A stretch of DNA of 64,000 nt, from positions 1 through 64,000 of the forward strand of contig CAWAKJ010000001.1 in NCBI GenBank assembly GCA_963782595.1, in the 5' to 3' direction. The stretch comes from JAMQPK01 sp963782595. Its GTDB lineage: Bacteria > Acidobacteriota > Vicinamibacteria > Vicinamibacterales > JAMQPK01. The position numbers were made by a program, and so were the translations under genes. The notes beneath the pieces are model-generated. The model was given only the letters and a program-made list of their open reading frames with translations, was not told where the DNA came from and searched no databases. Shown here in pieces: positions 17,749 through 25,858 of the stretch; the first letter of the stretch is position 1, and every line of letters starts with the position of its first letter.

Positions 17749-18317
17749 CGGTGGGATGCAAGACTCCGATTCCCGAGGACACACTGCTCGACTACTGGGC
17801 GCGTGACCTGGTGGACGGCGACGAAATGGACCGCGTCGAGGGGCATCTGTTCGCATGCGCCGACTGCTCGGCCCGCCTGCATCATCTGGCAGCACTCGGG
17901 ACCGGGTTAGCGACGCTCGTCCGTCAGGGGCGGGTCTCGGGCATTGTGTCCCGTGCCATTCTCAACCGCCTGCAGCGTGATGGTGTCCATGTGCGCATGT
18001 ACTCGCTTTCACCCGGCGAGACGGTACCATGCGCCGTCTTTCCCGGCGACGATCTCGTCGTCACCGCTCTGCGAGCTGATTTCTCCGGCGTAGACGCCGT
18101 AACACTTTCAGTGACGGGGCCCGGAGATTCGCCGTTCGGTCACTACGACGACGTCCCGGTGTCCGGACTGAGCGGCGAACTGCTCTGGGCCACCCCTGCG
18201 GCACTCGTGCAGGAGTTGCCATCGATGCGGTTGGAGCTCACGCTGACGTCAGCCGGCTCCACCGGAGCCGAACTCGGCCGGTACGTGCTCGACCACTCTC
18301 CGTTGAGACCGTCATGA
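17745..18317 (+). CDS. Anti-sigma factor with zinc-finger N-terminus
   Basis: The protein (190 residues) starts with a zinc-finger anti-sigma domain: the HLFACADCSARL segment near residues 34-45 holds the His-x3-Cys-x2-Cys motif. It would hold the upstream ECF sigma factor inactive. The rest (residues 60-190) has no obvious membrane segment and looks beta-rich, so it may be a soluble sensor, unlike the many membrane-bound members. It overlaps the sigma gene by four bases and converges with the ADOP permease gene. Confidence 0.8.
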   Translation: MTVGCKTPIPEDTLLDYWARDLVDGDEMDRVEGHLFACADCSARLHHLAALGTGLATLVRQGRVSGIVSRAILNRLQRDGVHVRMYSLSPGETVPCAVFPGDDLVVTALRADFSGVDAVTLSVTGPGDSPFGHYDDVPVSGLSGELLWATPAALVQELPSMRLELTLTSAGSTGAELGRYVLDHSPLRPS

Positions 18318-18320
18318 CGG

Positions 18321-20777
18321 TCACCCGTCAACCCTCAATGCGGCCGCCGGATCGATCCTGAGCGCGCGTTTCAGTGGCACCGCGCACGCCGCAAGTCCGA
18401 CGACCAGCATGACGGCGTTCGCGGCAACGAGCAGCAGCACCTGGCGCGCGGATTCGAAGCCCACGAGCGCAGCCAGTCCACTGCCGGCGAGCATGCCCGC
18501 ACCGATCTGCAGGAACGCGCGCGTGAAGATGCCAGCCACAATGCGTCTCTGGGGCGCGCCGAGGGCAGCTCGAATACCGATCTCGCGCGTTCGGCGCGTG
18601 ACGGTGAACGACATCAGTGAATGGATGCCGGTCGCCGAGAGGAGCAATACGATGAACGAGATCAACCAGGCCACGCCGGTCAGCGTCCAGCTGAGCGCCG
18701 CGCCACCCACGTCCGCGAGCCCGTGAACGTTGGTCAGCTGGATCGTTGGGTCGACGGCGGCGGCCACCGTCCGCAGGCGCGCAGCGATTGCTTCAGGGTC
18801 GCGCACGCACAAGACGAGCTGACCCGCACGCCCCACGAGCGGCAGGCTCGGGCGATACATGGCGGACTGCTCGTGCGGCAAGGGCGGCTGCCAGCCGAAG
18901 TCCTTGACCATGCCGACGATCTCGTACCACTCCTTGCCGATAACGCTCTCGATGTCGAGAACTTCCTCGGCCGGGCCGCTCAAAATGCGGATGCGTTGAC
19001 CGATCGGGTTCCGGCCGCCGAACACGTGGCGCGTGAACGATTCGTTGACGATCAGGACGCGGCCGGTTTCGAAGTCGAGTGGCTCGAAGCCGCGGCCGGC
19101 GACCACTGAAGTGCCAAAGGCGGCAAAGAAGCCGCGCGACACGTGTACGAGTGTGCTCGTGCGTATGCCAGTCGCGGGGGCGGTCATGCTATCGAGCTCG
19201 ATCTGATACTGCAGTTGGTCCGTCACCGGCAGACGGTCGGCAAACGCGACCTGCTCGACTCCGGGCTCCGCGCTGAGCCGCCGTTCCAGGTCGGCGATGC
19301 TGGTGCGCGCGCGAGCATCGAATGCGGCCGAATCAGCCGCGTAATCTTCGCGGTCCATGCCCACGCTCGCGGTGATGTATCGCTCTGCGCCGATGCCTTC
19401 CGCCCGCTGCGCGAACCGGTTGGACTCAAAGACGCCCCCGGCGGCGAGCGGGAGGAATGCCACGGTGATCGCAACCTGCACGACGATCACCGTAGTCCAG
19501 AAACCGCCAAAGCGGAGCTCGGCGCCTGCTGCTTTCTCGCTGCGCAGCGATTCCTGCACGTTGAGCTTCGTGACCCGGAGCGCTGGAAGAACACCGACAA
19601 TCGCAGCGCCGAACAGTGTGAGCAGCGCCGCGTAGAGCATGGTCGTCCACGACAGACTGTCGTTGACCCAGAACGGCATGACGTTGCCGGCCATGAGGCT
19701 CATGAGGCTCAGACCCCAGCGCACCGCGATCTTCGCGACGATCAGCCCGAATACCGCCGCAAGGCTAGCGAGCACCAGCGCCTCGAGGAACAGTTGCGTG
19801 ACGATGCGGCCGCGGCTGGCGCCGAGTGCGTTTCGCATTACGATCTCCCACCCACGGGTGGCTGTCCGCGCGAACACGAGCGTCGCAACGTTCGTGCAGA
19901 TGACGGCAAGCAGCATCAGGAAAATGCCGTTCACTAAGGTCAGGAGCCTCCCGAAAAATCCTCCCTCTCCGCCCTCGAGGAGGGGCTTTCCGTAGGGAAT
20001 AACTCGCGGTCTCAAGTGCTCGTGCGTCTCCGGATAGCTGGCGGCCATGCGTGCCCCGATCACGTCGAGCTCGGCCTGCGCCTTCTCGATCGACGCGTCA
20101 GGTGCCACACGGCCGAAGACCGAAACGGCCGGACCCGTGCGCGGCGCGAGCGTGGATCCGTTCACGCGCAGCGGCGTCCAGATGCGCTGGCTTTCCGGGA
20201 AGCCGAAGCCTTCCGGCATCACGCCAACGATCGTTGCGGTAGCGGTGCCCAGCTTCAGCGTTCGGCCCAGCACCGCCGGATCGTTCGCGAAGCGCGTCTC
20301 CCACAGCGTGTGGCCAATGACGACCACCGCGGGTTCAGCCGGTCGCTCATCCTGTTCCGTCAGCGCGCGACCCAGCAGGGGCACCGTACCCATCAGCGTG
20401 AATGCGCTGGCCGTAATCTCCGCTCCCCGCACCGCCTCAACTTGCCCATCCTCGGTGGCCAGGTTGCGCACGAAGGCGATTGCCGCGCCCATGTGGTCCA
20501 CTGTTCTGAGCTGCCCGCGCCAGATCGCGAAGTCGTGCATGGATCGCGCTTCCGGCTCAAATTCGTTCGCGTTCCAATTGAGAATCGAAACCACACGGTC
20601 GGCATCCCGTATTGGTAGGCGCGGATTCTTGAACTTGTTGACCGCCTCGAAGTAGGTTGAGCCCAGTGCGATCGCCACCGCCATCGATACCGTACCGATA
20701 ACGGTCAGCCCCGGGTATCGGACCAGCATGCGGAGTCCGACCTTGAAGTCGAGCCAGGAGAAAGAAGGATGGGTCAT
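18321..20777 (-). CDS. ADOP-family MacB/FtsX-like permease
   Basis: This permease of about 818 residues has the duplicated layout of acidobacterial orphan permeases. Residues 10-40 hold a first membrane segment (PGLTVIGTVSMAVAIALG), then a periplasmic MacB-like domain, three FtsX helices near 270-400, a second periplasmic domain, and three C-terminal helices with TREIGIRAALGAPQRRIV. No ATPase gene accompanies it, as is usual for this family. The start ATG 20777 overlaps the upstream DUF4173 stop as ATGA, which decides it over an ATG twelve bases earlier. Family function is thought to be export or envelope-related. The cargo is unknown. Confidence 0.88.
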   Translation of the reverse strand: MTHPSFSWLDFKVGLRMLVRYPGLTVIGTVSMAVAIALGSTYFEAVNKFKNPRLPIRDADRVVSILNWNANEFEPEARSMHDFAIWRGQLRTVDHMGAAIAFVRNLATEDGQVEAVRGAEITASAFTLMGTVPLLGRALTEQDERPAEPAVVVIGHTLWETRFANDPAVLGRTLKLGTATATIVGVMPEGFGFPESQRIWTPLRVNGSTLAPRTGPAVSVFGRVAPDASIEKAQAELDVIGARMAASYPETHEHLRPRVIPYGKPLLEGGEGGFFGRLLTLVNGIFLMLLAVICTNVATLVFARTATRGWEIVMRNALGASRGRIVTQLFLEALVLASLAAVFGLIVAKIAVRWGLSLMSLMAGNVMPFWVNDSLSWTTMLYAALLTLFGAAIVGVLPALRVTKLNVQESLRSEKAAGAELRFGGFWTTVIVVQVAITVAFLPLAAGGVFESNRFAQRAEGIGAERYITASVGMDREDYAADSAAFDARARTSIADLERRLSAEPGVEQVAFADRLPVTDQLQYQIELDSMTAPATGIRTSTLVHVSRGFFAAFGTSVVAGRGFEPLDFETGRVLIVNESFTRHVFGGRNPIGQRIRILSGPAEEVLDIESVIGKEWYEIVGMVKDFGWQPPLPHEQSAMYRPSLPLVGRAGQLVLCVRDPEAIAARLRTVAAAVDPTIQLTNVHGLADVGGAALSWTLTGVAWLISFIVLLLSATGIHSLMSFTVTRRTREIGIRAALGAPQRRIVAGIFTRAFLQIGAGMLAGSGLAALVGFESARQVLLLVAANAVMLVVGLAACAVPLKRALRIDPAAALRVDG

Positions 20778-22362
20778 GGCGTCCCGCACTTCTGATCCGG
20801 CCCCAGCATCGATCTGAGCTGTATCTCGTGGTCGCGCACCATGTCACTCGCCCGCCACGCCGACCAGTTCCAGCTGCGGATCGACCTCTCACGGTCGGGC
20901 GGCCACCGGCTCAACAGGTGTCGCGCGAGCGGGCACTGCACATCATTGGGTAGCGGGGGCATCGCTGTCAGCGCATTAATCAGTACGGGCACCGCGTCCG
21001 CGCTGAGCGATGTCGCGTACGCGACGTCGAATCGGACCGGAGCATCCGCCGATGCCATCCGCGCCACATTCGTGCGCGCGATGATGGCGTCCGGGTTGAT
21101 AACGAACAGCAGTGCGATCGTCGCGAGGCCGGACGCCAGCGCGCCGAACGCGAAGATGTGGCGTCGGCCGCGCAGCACGGTCGCAGCGAGCCAAAGAAGC
21201 ATTACGCCGATCCAGACGAGCAGCACCATCGCATAGAACCGCGACTCGGTGAGCCCATAGGTCGCGTGGTAGAGGCGCAGCCGGTAGAGCGCGGACGCTG
21301 TGATCGCCAGTACCAGTCCGATCTGTATTCCGGCTATGGTGCGAAACACGAGGTCATCGCGTGACTGCCGGCGCGCGAGCAGCCAGTCAGCGGCAAGCAG
21401 GACCGGCACGACCAGGAAGACCGCGAAGACCAGCTCGAAGAAGCCGCGCCGCGCGTACTCTGCATACGTCAGGTTGGGTGTCACCTGAACGAGCGTGTCG
21501 CCGCCGAACAGGTAGCGGAACTGCACGATCACGAACAACAGGAACAACAGGTCGAGCGCCGCCACCGCCGTCGCGACTTCCGTGATCCCGAGTGTTGGGC
21601 GCCTCGGCACCAGGCCGGGCGGCGCATCCTCCCGCCACACGTCCCCGAACGGCGTCAGCTCGGTGCCTTTCAGGAATCCGCGCAGGTAGCCGGTCGCGAG
21701 CCATGCGGACATCGAGAAGAAGAACAGATGGGTTGCGACGAGCTCGACGTCGATGCGCACCAGGTTCAGAACCAGGTCGGCGAACACGGCATCCGCCGAC
21801 ATGAACAAGGCGCCGAACACCACGACGAGCGGCGTCACGATCACGAGGCCGCGTGCCACGGCGGCGGCGTGGCGCAGCCCACCTTCGCGCTCGCGCACGG
21901 CGGTAACGAGCGCTGCCGCCGATGTCGGGACGTGGTGCCGATCGGGCCGCCTCCACAAGCACGGGCGCCGCAGCGGTCCACGCATGCAACGCACCCGTCC
22001 CCCACGCCCAGGCGTAGCTGGAGACCCCCGCGCCGCGCACCCACGCCGCAGCTGACTCGATACGCCGCCAGGGCGAAACCTAACGTCGTGCAGCCGAGCG
22101 CGAGCGGCTTCAACGTCGTCGAGTCGCGCCAGGCGAGCCCGGCCGCAAATACGACGGTAATAGCCAGCCATGCGACTCGCTCGCGGTCCATTTCGAGGCC
22201 AGCACGACGCTGCAGCACGTACGCGGAGAGCGCGATCGCGGCGACCCACAACGACATGTTCAGTCCGGGCGGCCCGCCCACGCGCAGCAGCGCGTCGCCG
22301 GTAACCCCCAGCATCAGGGCGGCCACGAGGAGAGGCCCCACCGAAACGGCCCGCGCACTCAC
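20774..22362 (-). CDS. DUF4173 multi-pass membrane protein, two frameshifts
   Basis: Three frames join into one membrane protein of about 530 residues. The N-terminal part from ATG 22362 (VGPLLVAALMLGVTGDALL) runs to about 22060. A middle piece (SSYAWAWGTGALHAW) continues to about 21925, and the long last frame holds the DUF4173 core with TLGITEVATAVAALDLLFL and TYAEYARRGFFELVF. About ten hydrophobic segments are visible. The function of DUF4173 is unknown. Its stop overlaps the ADOP start (ATGA), so the two are coupled. The start lies 55 bases from the divergent ispH gene, with a palindrome between them. The breaks fit consensus errors, since conserved sequence resumes at once. Confidence 0.75.
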
Positions 22363-22373
22363 GAATTTACTTT

Positions 22374-22395
22374 ACTACATAAAGTTCTTTGTGTA
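22374..22395. promoter_or_regulatory. Candidate operator between DUF4173 and ispH
   Basis: The divergent promoter region is AT-rich and contains ACATAAAG-TT-CTTTGTGT (22378-22395), a palindrome with 8-base arms and one mismatch. Its core AAAGTTCTTTG recurs exactly, on the other strand, at 24985-24995 before the winged-helix regulator operon. Position and symmetry suggest a repressor or activator site controlling both directions. Confidence 0.5.
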
Positions 22396-22417
22396 TGATC
22401 TTTTTGCATTGTAAAAT

Positions 22418-23288
22418 ATGCGCATCCTTCGAGCGGTCCACCTCGGCATGTGTTTCGGCGTTCGCGATGCCATCACGCTCGCGCTCGAGCACGCCGACGC
22501 CGGCCCCCTCACGATCCTCGGCGACCTCGTCCACAACCCCACCGTCCTCGGCGCCCTCGAGGCAAGGGCATCGCGGTCGCCCAGGACGTCGCACACGTCA
22601 CGACGCCGACCCTGATGGTGACGGCCCACGGCACGTCCGAGCGGACCCTCGCGCGGACTCGCGCCCTGGGGCTGACGGTGGTCGAAGCCACGTGCCCGCT
22701 CGTACACGTCGCGCACCGCGCCGTCGCAGCCCTCGCGCGCGACGGCTACCACGTCGTCATCGTCGGGCAACGCGACCATGTGGAGGTGCGCGGCCTCACC
22801 GGCGATCTCGATCGCTTCGACGTCGTGCTCGATGACGCAGACGTCCTTGCGCTCGAGGAGCACCCACGCCTCGGCGTGGCGGCCCAGACGACGCAGGCAG
22901 TAGAGAAGGTGCGGCACCTGGTCGAACTTGATCCGACGGCGATTCCCGCAATCGGAGGTGCGCCTCATCGACACGGTCTGCAAGCCCACCAAGGAACGGC
23001 AGTCCGCGGCGGTCGAGATGGCACGCCAGGCCGACGTCGTCATCGTGGTCGGCGGCCGGTCGAGCAACAACACGCGTGAGCTGGTAAAGACCTGCGCGCG
23101 CTACTGCGCTCCGCGTGCATCACGTGCAGACCGACGCAGACGTCCGCCCCGAATGGTTCGATGCCGCAGAGGTCGTGGGACTGACGGCCGGCACCTCGAC
23201 GCCGGACGAAGTCATCGACCGAGTCGAGGCGCGCATCCGCCTTCGCGCTTCGCGCTACGGCGGACAAGTCCGTCAGGTGGAGCGATGA
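22418..23288 (+). CDS. ispH: 4-hydroxy-3-methylbut-2-enyl diphosphate reductase, three frameshifts
   Basis: IspH makes IPP and DMAPP in the last step of the MEP isoprenoid pathway, using a [4Fe-4S] cluster. All three cluster cysteines are present but lie in different frames: LGMCFGVRDA near the start, VEATCPLVHVAHR, and IDTVCKPTKERQ. Breaks occur near 22573 (a missing A in an AAA run would explain it), 22928 and 23111. After each, family sequence resumes (KGIAVAQDVAHV, RRRFPQSEVR, VHHVQTDADVRPEWFDAAEV). The gene is normally needed, so these are probably sequencing errors. Its stop overlaps the next ATG (ATGA). The last residues come from a repeat element. Confidence 0.88.
23236..23267. repeat. 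REP-like repeat inside the ispH 3' end
   Basis: TCCGCCTTCGC, seven variable bases and GCTACGGCGGACAA match the unit at 11578-11609 outside the loop. Here it lies in the coding end of ispH and supplies part of its last 17 codons. The arms TCCGCC/GGCGGA can pair. Confidence 0.6.
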
Positions 23289-23991
23289 CCAATCCCTTCT
23301 CGGAGCGCACGCGCTGGGCCATCGTCATGGCCTTCGCGATCGCGATGGCCTGGGTCGAAGCCGCAAGCGTGTTTTACATCCGCGCGCTCGTCGATCGGAT
23401 CGAGCCGTACCAGGCAGACCCGCTGCCCGGACCAATGACAGGGGCGCTGGGCTACGTCGAACTGTGGCGCGAGGCGGCCACGCTTGTCATGATCGCCACG
23501 CTTGGGGATGCTCGCAGGGCGCACGTGGCGGCGTCGCGCCGGTTACGCAGCGATTGCGTTCGGCGCCTGGGACATCTTTTATTACGTCTTCCTGCGCCTC
23601 ATCTCGGGCTGGCCGAGGACGCTGCTGGACTGGGACATCCTGTTCCTGCTGCCGCTTCCATGGTGGGGACCTGTGCTCGCGCCAGTCAGTATCGCGCTGG
23701 TGATGATCCTGTGGGGCACGCTCGCGACGCAGTCGGATGATGCGTGCGACCGACGCCCGCTGGGCTGGGCGTTTGGCTGGCTCGGGATCGTGCTGGCGCT
23801 CGCCGTCTTCATGATCGACGCCTGGCGGGCGCTGCCGGATGGCCGTGACGCGGTCCTGCAGGTGCTGCCAGACGACGTTCAACTGGCCGCTGTTCTGGGT
23901 GGCCTTGCTGCTGATGGCGTCACCGGCGCTTCATCAAGCTGCCTCGTTACACACGAAGAAGCAGAACCCTATTTCTTCCGCGCTGCTTTGA
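23285..23991 (+). CDS. Hypothetical membrane protein, two frameshifts
   Basis: The gene begins at ATG 23285, overlapping the ispH stop, and encodes about 235 residues with several hydrophobic segments (WAIVMAFAIAMAWVEAASVF, AAIAFGAWDIFYYVFL, WWGPVLAPVSIALVMILWG, WLGIVLALAVFMID). The frame shifts near 23503, where a GGGG run should probably be GGG, and again near 23870. The last frame then reads TTFNWPLFWVALLLMASPAL and ends at TGA 23991, overlapping the convergent regulator gene by 23 bases. I do not recognise the family. Coupling to ispH is clear; a shared role is not. Confidence 0.6.
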
Positions 23992-24325
23992 TCAGCGCGT
24001 CCATGTGGTCGAGATACTTTTCGAACGCCCGGCGCCCGGCCGCGCTGAGCCGGTATTCCGTCCGCGGGGTGCGGCCGGCAAACGTCTTCTCGCACAGCAC
24101 GTAGCCGGCATCCTCGAGCCGGCGCGCGTGCACGCTCAGGTTCCCGTCCGTCGTGCCCGTGATGGCTTTCAGATCGGTGAACGACAGCGTCTCGCTGGCC
24201 GCGAGCGCCGCCAGGATCGCCAGCCGCGTCCGGTCGTGGATGACCCGATCGAGCCGCTGCGGCAACGGCCGCGCCTGCCGCTCGCGCGAGACATATCCCG
24301 ATTCCTTCGCAGCCGTGGCGTTCAT
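23969..24325 (-). CDS. Winged-helix transcriptional regulator (HTH_27/MarR-like)
   Basis: This DNA-binding protein has 118 residues from ATG 24325. The winged helix covers about residues 25-100: RLAILAALAASETLSFTDLK, the recognition helix region TDGNLSVHARRLEDAGYV, and the wing RTPRTEYRLSAAGRRAF. It is the small dimeric type with no ligand domain. It lies 19 bases after a membrane protein gene, the common pairing for this regulator class. The palindromic core upstream of that operon also occurs before DUF4173/ispH, so it is the obvious candidate to bind both. An open frame continues far upstream but overlaps the membrane gene and is not credible. Confidence 0.82.
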   Translation of the reverse strand: MNATAAKESGYVSRERQARPLPQRLDRVIHDRTRLAILAALAASETLSFTDLKAITGTTDGNLSVHARRLEDAGYVLCEKTFAGRTPRTEYRLSAAGRRAFEKYLDHMDALIKAARKK

Positions 24326-24344
24326 CGCCGCCGCACTCCTACGC

Positions 24345-24951
24345 CTAGCCCCCATGTCGCCTCGCGATGTACAACCCGAATGCGATCTGCAGCCCACCGA
24401 AACCCATCCCGAGCCAGACATTGCCCCACGCCGGAGGCGTGACCAGCGCCGCGAACGCCCAGCGCCATGAACGCCAGGCCGAGCAGTCGCACGGCCGCGA
24501 CGCTGAAGGCGCCGCCGGCCAGCACGCCGGTGCCGTAGAGCAGGAGCCACACGGGAGGCATCAAGGCCCAGTCGTCGTGCATCCAGACGCCCCAGGTCAG
24601 CGCCGCCCCGGCGACGAGCGGCGCGGCCAGGCTCATCGCGAAGCGGCGTCCGACGGCGCCGGCCAGCGGCGCGCCGAGGCGGGCGGCCTTGCGCCACACG
24701 CTGGTGACGCCGATGCCCAGGGCGACGGCCGCCGCCAGGAGCCAGACGACGAGCCATCGTTCGGCGGAGCTCTGGTTGGCCGCGAGGACGGCGGCGGCCA
24801 GGCCGACGGCGCCCATGCCGGCGCCGCCCAGGCCGGGCACGGCCGTGAACGTCGAGCTGCGCTCCATCGTCCGGCGGATGAACTGGAGGCTTTCTTCGGC
24901 ATGCTCGCCGAAAGAGGTCACGGCCGCCGGCTCGCCCGCTCGACTCGACAT
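24345..24951 (-). CDS. Hypothetical membrane protein paired with regulator, one frameshift
   Basis: This protein of about 200 residues has a short cytoplasmic start (SFGEHAEESLQFIRRTMERS) followed by alternating hydrophobic helices (GAVGLAAAVLAANQ, WLVVWLLAAAVALGIGV, WLLLYGTGVLAGGAFSVAA). Near 24455 the frame changes at a GGG run. The second frame reads LVTPPAWGNVWLGMGFGGLQ, a normal continuation, to TAG 24345. ATG 24951 is the best start; earlier ATGs at 24969 and 24987 are possible. It is the first gene of the regulator operon. Membrane proteins of this kind often sit next to HTH_27 regulators, but their role is unknown. Confidence 0.7.
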
Positions 24952-24982
24952 ATGGCGAAGGATAGCGCGCATCAGGATTGCT

Positions 24983-25008
24983 GTCAAAGAACTTTGTACG
25001 ACAAAGAA
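24983..25008. promoter_or_regulatory. Candidate operator of the winged-helix regulator operon
   Basis: Two overlapping palindromes lie just before the minus-strand operon: CAAAG-AA-CTTTG (24985-24996) and the perfect CTTTGT-ACG-ACAAAG-type symmetry at 24992-25007. The core complement AAAGTTCTTTG is identical to that in the DUF4173/ispH promoter at 22381-22391. This suggests autoregulation. Confidence 0.5.
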
Positions 25009-25184
25009 TAGGGTTACGGCGTGCGTAACATCGCACGCATCGCGTAAATGCCGCGCTCATCGTTCTTCCCAGACTCAACGACTTAACCGCGGTCCGACGC
25101 GGCACGACCCTTGCCACCGCTGCGGCCCGCGCGCGGCCTTCAACCGACCTGCCGTCGACAACGCCGCATAAGGGAGCGTACATC

Positions 25185-25757
25185 ATGAGAAAGATCGTCA
25201 TGCTGACCACGACTGCGTTCGTGCTGATTGCGGGCACGACCGTCGTCATGACCGACAACAACTTCTCGCGGCGCATCAGGGAGTTCCTGAGCGGCAATGA
25301 GGAAGTCCCCCTCGTGCTGACGACGGGTCGAGGGAGCCTGACGGCCTCCATCAACGAGGAAGGCACGGAAATCGCGTATAGACTTCGGTATTCCGACCTC
25401 GAATCGGACGCGACCCAGGCACACATTCACGTCGGCCAGCCGCGGGTCAACGGCGGCATCTCCGTCTACCTGTGCTTGAACAGCCCTCCCATTACCCCCA
25501 ATCCAAACCCACTGCCGAGAACCCCTCCGACCTGCCCGCTTCGCGAAGGTGAAGTCGAGGGTGTGCTCTCAGCGGTGGACGTGATCGGGCAGGCGAATCA
25601 GGGCATCTTGCCGGGGGACATCGGTCGCCTGATCCACGCGATCCGCACCGGAAACACTTATGTGAACGTCCACACCGTGAGGTCGCCGGGCGGCGAGATC
25701 CGCAGCCAGATCGACCGCAACCACGACGACCACCACGACCACGACGGCGACAACTAG
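25185..25757 (+). CDS. CHRD domain-containing secreted protein
   Basis: This 190-residue protein has an N-terminal signal segment (residues 5-24). A CHRD domain follows, with the patterns LSGNEEVPLVLTTGRGSLTA, EGTEIAYRLRYSDLESDATQAHIHVG, and VNVHTVRSPGGEIRSQI. CHRD domains occur in chordin and in many bacterial secreted proteins; they are thought to be structural. A Pro/Asn-rich insert with two Cys (near 104 and 120) lies in the middle, and the C-terminus is an Asp/His-rich tail (DDHHDHDGD) that may bind metal ions. A single-gene unit converging with the sulfatase gene. Confidence 0.85.
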   Translation: MRKIVMLTTTAFVLIAGTTVVMTDNNFSRRIREFLSGNEEVPLVLTTGRGSLTASINEEGTEIAYRLRYSDLESDATQAHIHVGQPRVNGGISVYLCLNSPPITPNPNPLPRTPPTCPLREGEVEGVLSAVDVIGQANQGILPGDIGRLIHAIRTGNTYVNVHTVRSPGGEIRSQIDRNHDDHHDHDGDN

Positions 25758-25792
25758 GAATCGGGAATTGGCAGATTGGCAGATTCGAAGAG

Positions 25793-25858
25793 AGGTTCTG
25801 GGTTCTGACCCCAATCAGAACCCAGAACCTAGAACCCAGAACCCAGAACCTAGAACCT
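25793..25858. repeat. Hairpin plus tandem heptad repeat between convergent genes
   Basis: AGGTTCTGGGTTCTG (25793-25807), an 8-base loop and its exact complement (25816-25830) form a 15-bp stem. The right arm begins a run of six tandem heptads AGAACCC or AGAACCT (25817-25858) that reaches the sulfatase stop codon. It may end transcription from both sides, but its regularity suggests slipped-strand expansion of an intergenic repeat. Just upstream, GGCAGATT occurs twice in a row. Confidence 0.7.

Noticed and set aside
24326..25426. Long N-terminal extension of the winged-helix regulator
   Set aside because: It runs through the membrane-protein gene and the promoter gap in a different frame and is Arg/Gly-rich, without similarity.
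25817..25858. Heptad array as a CRISPR
   Set aside because: Seven-base units without spacers, no cas genes nearby.
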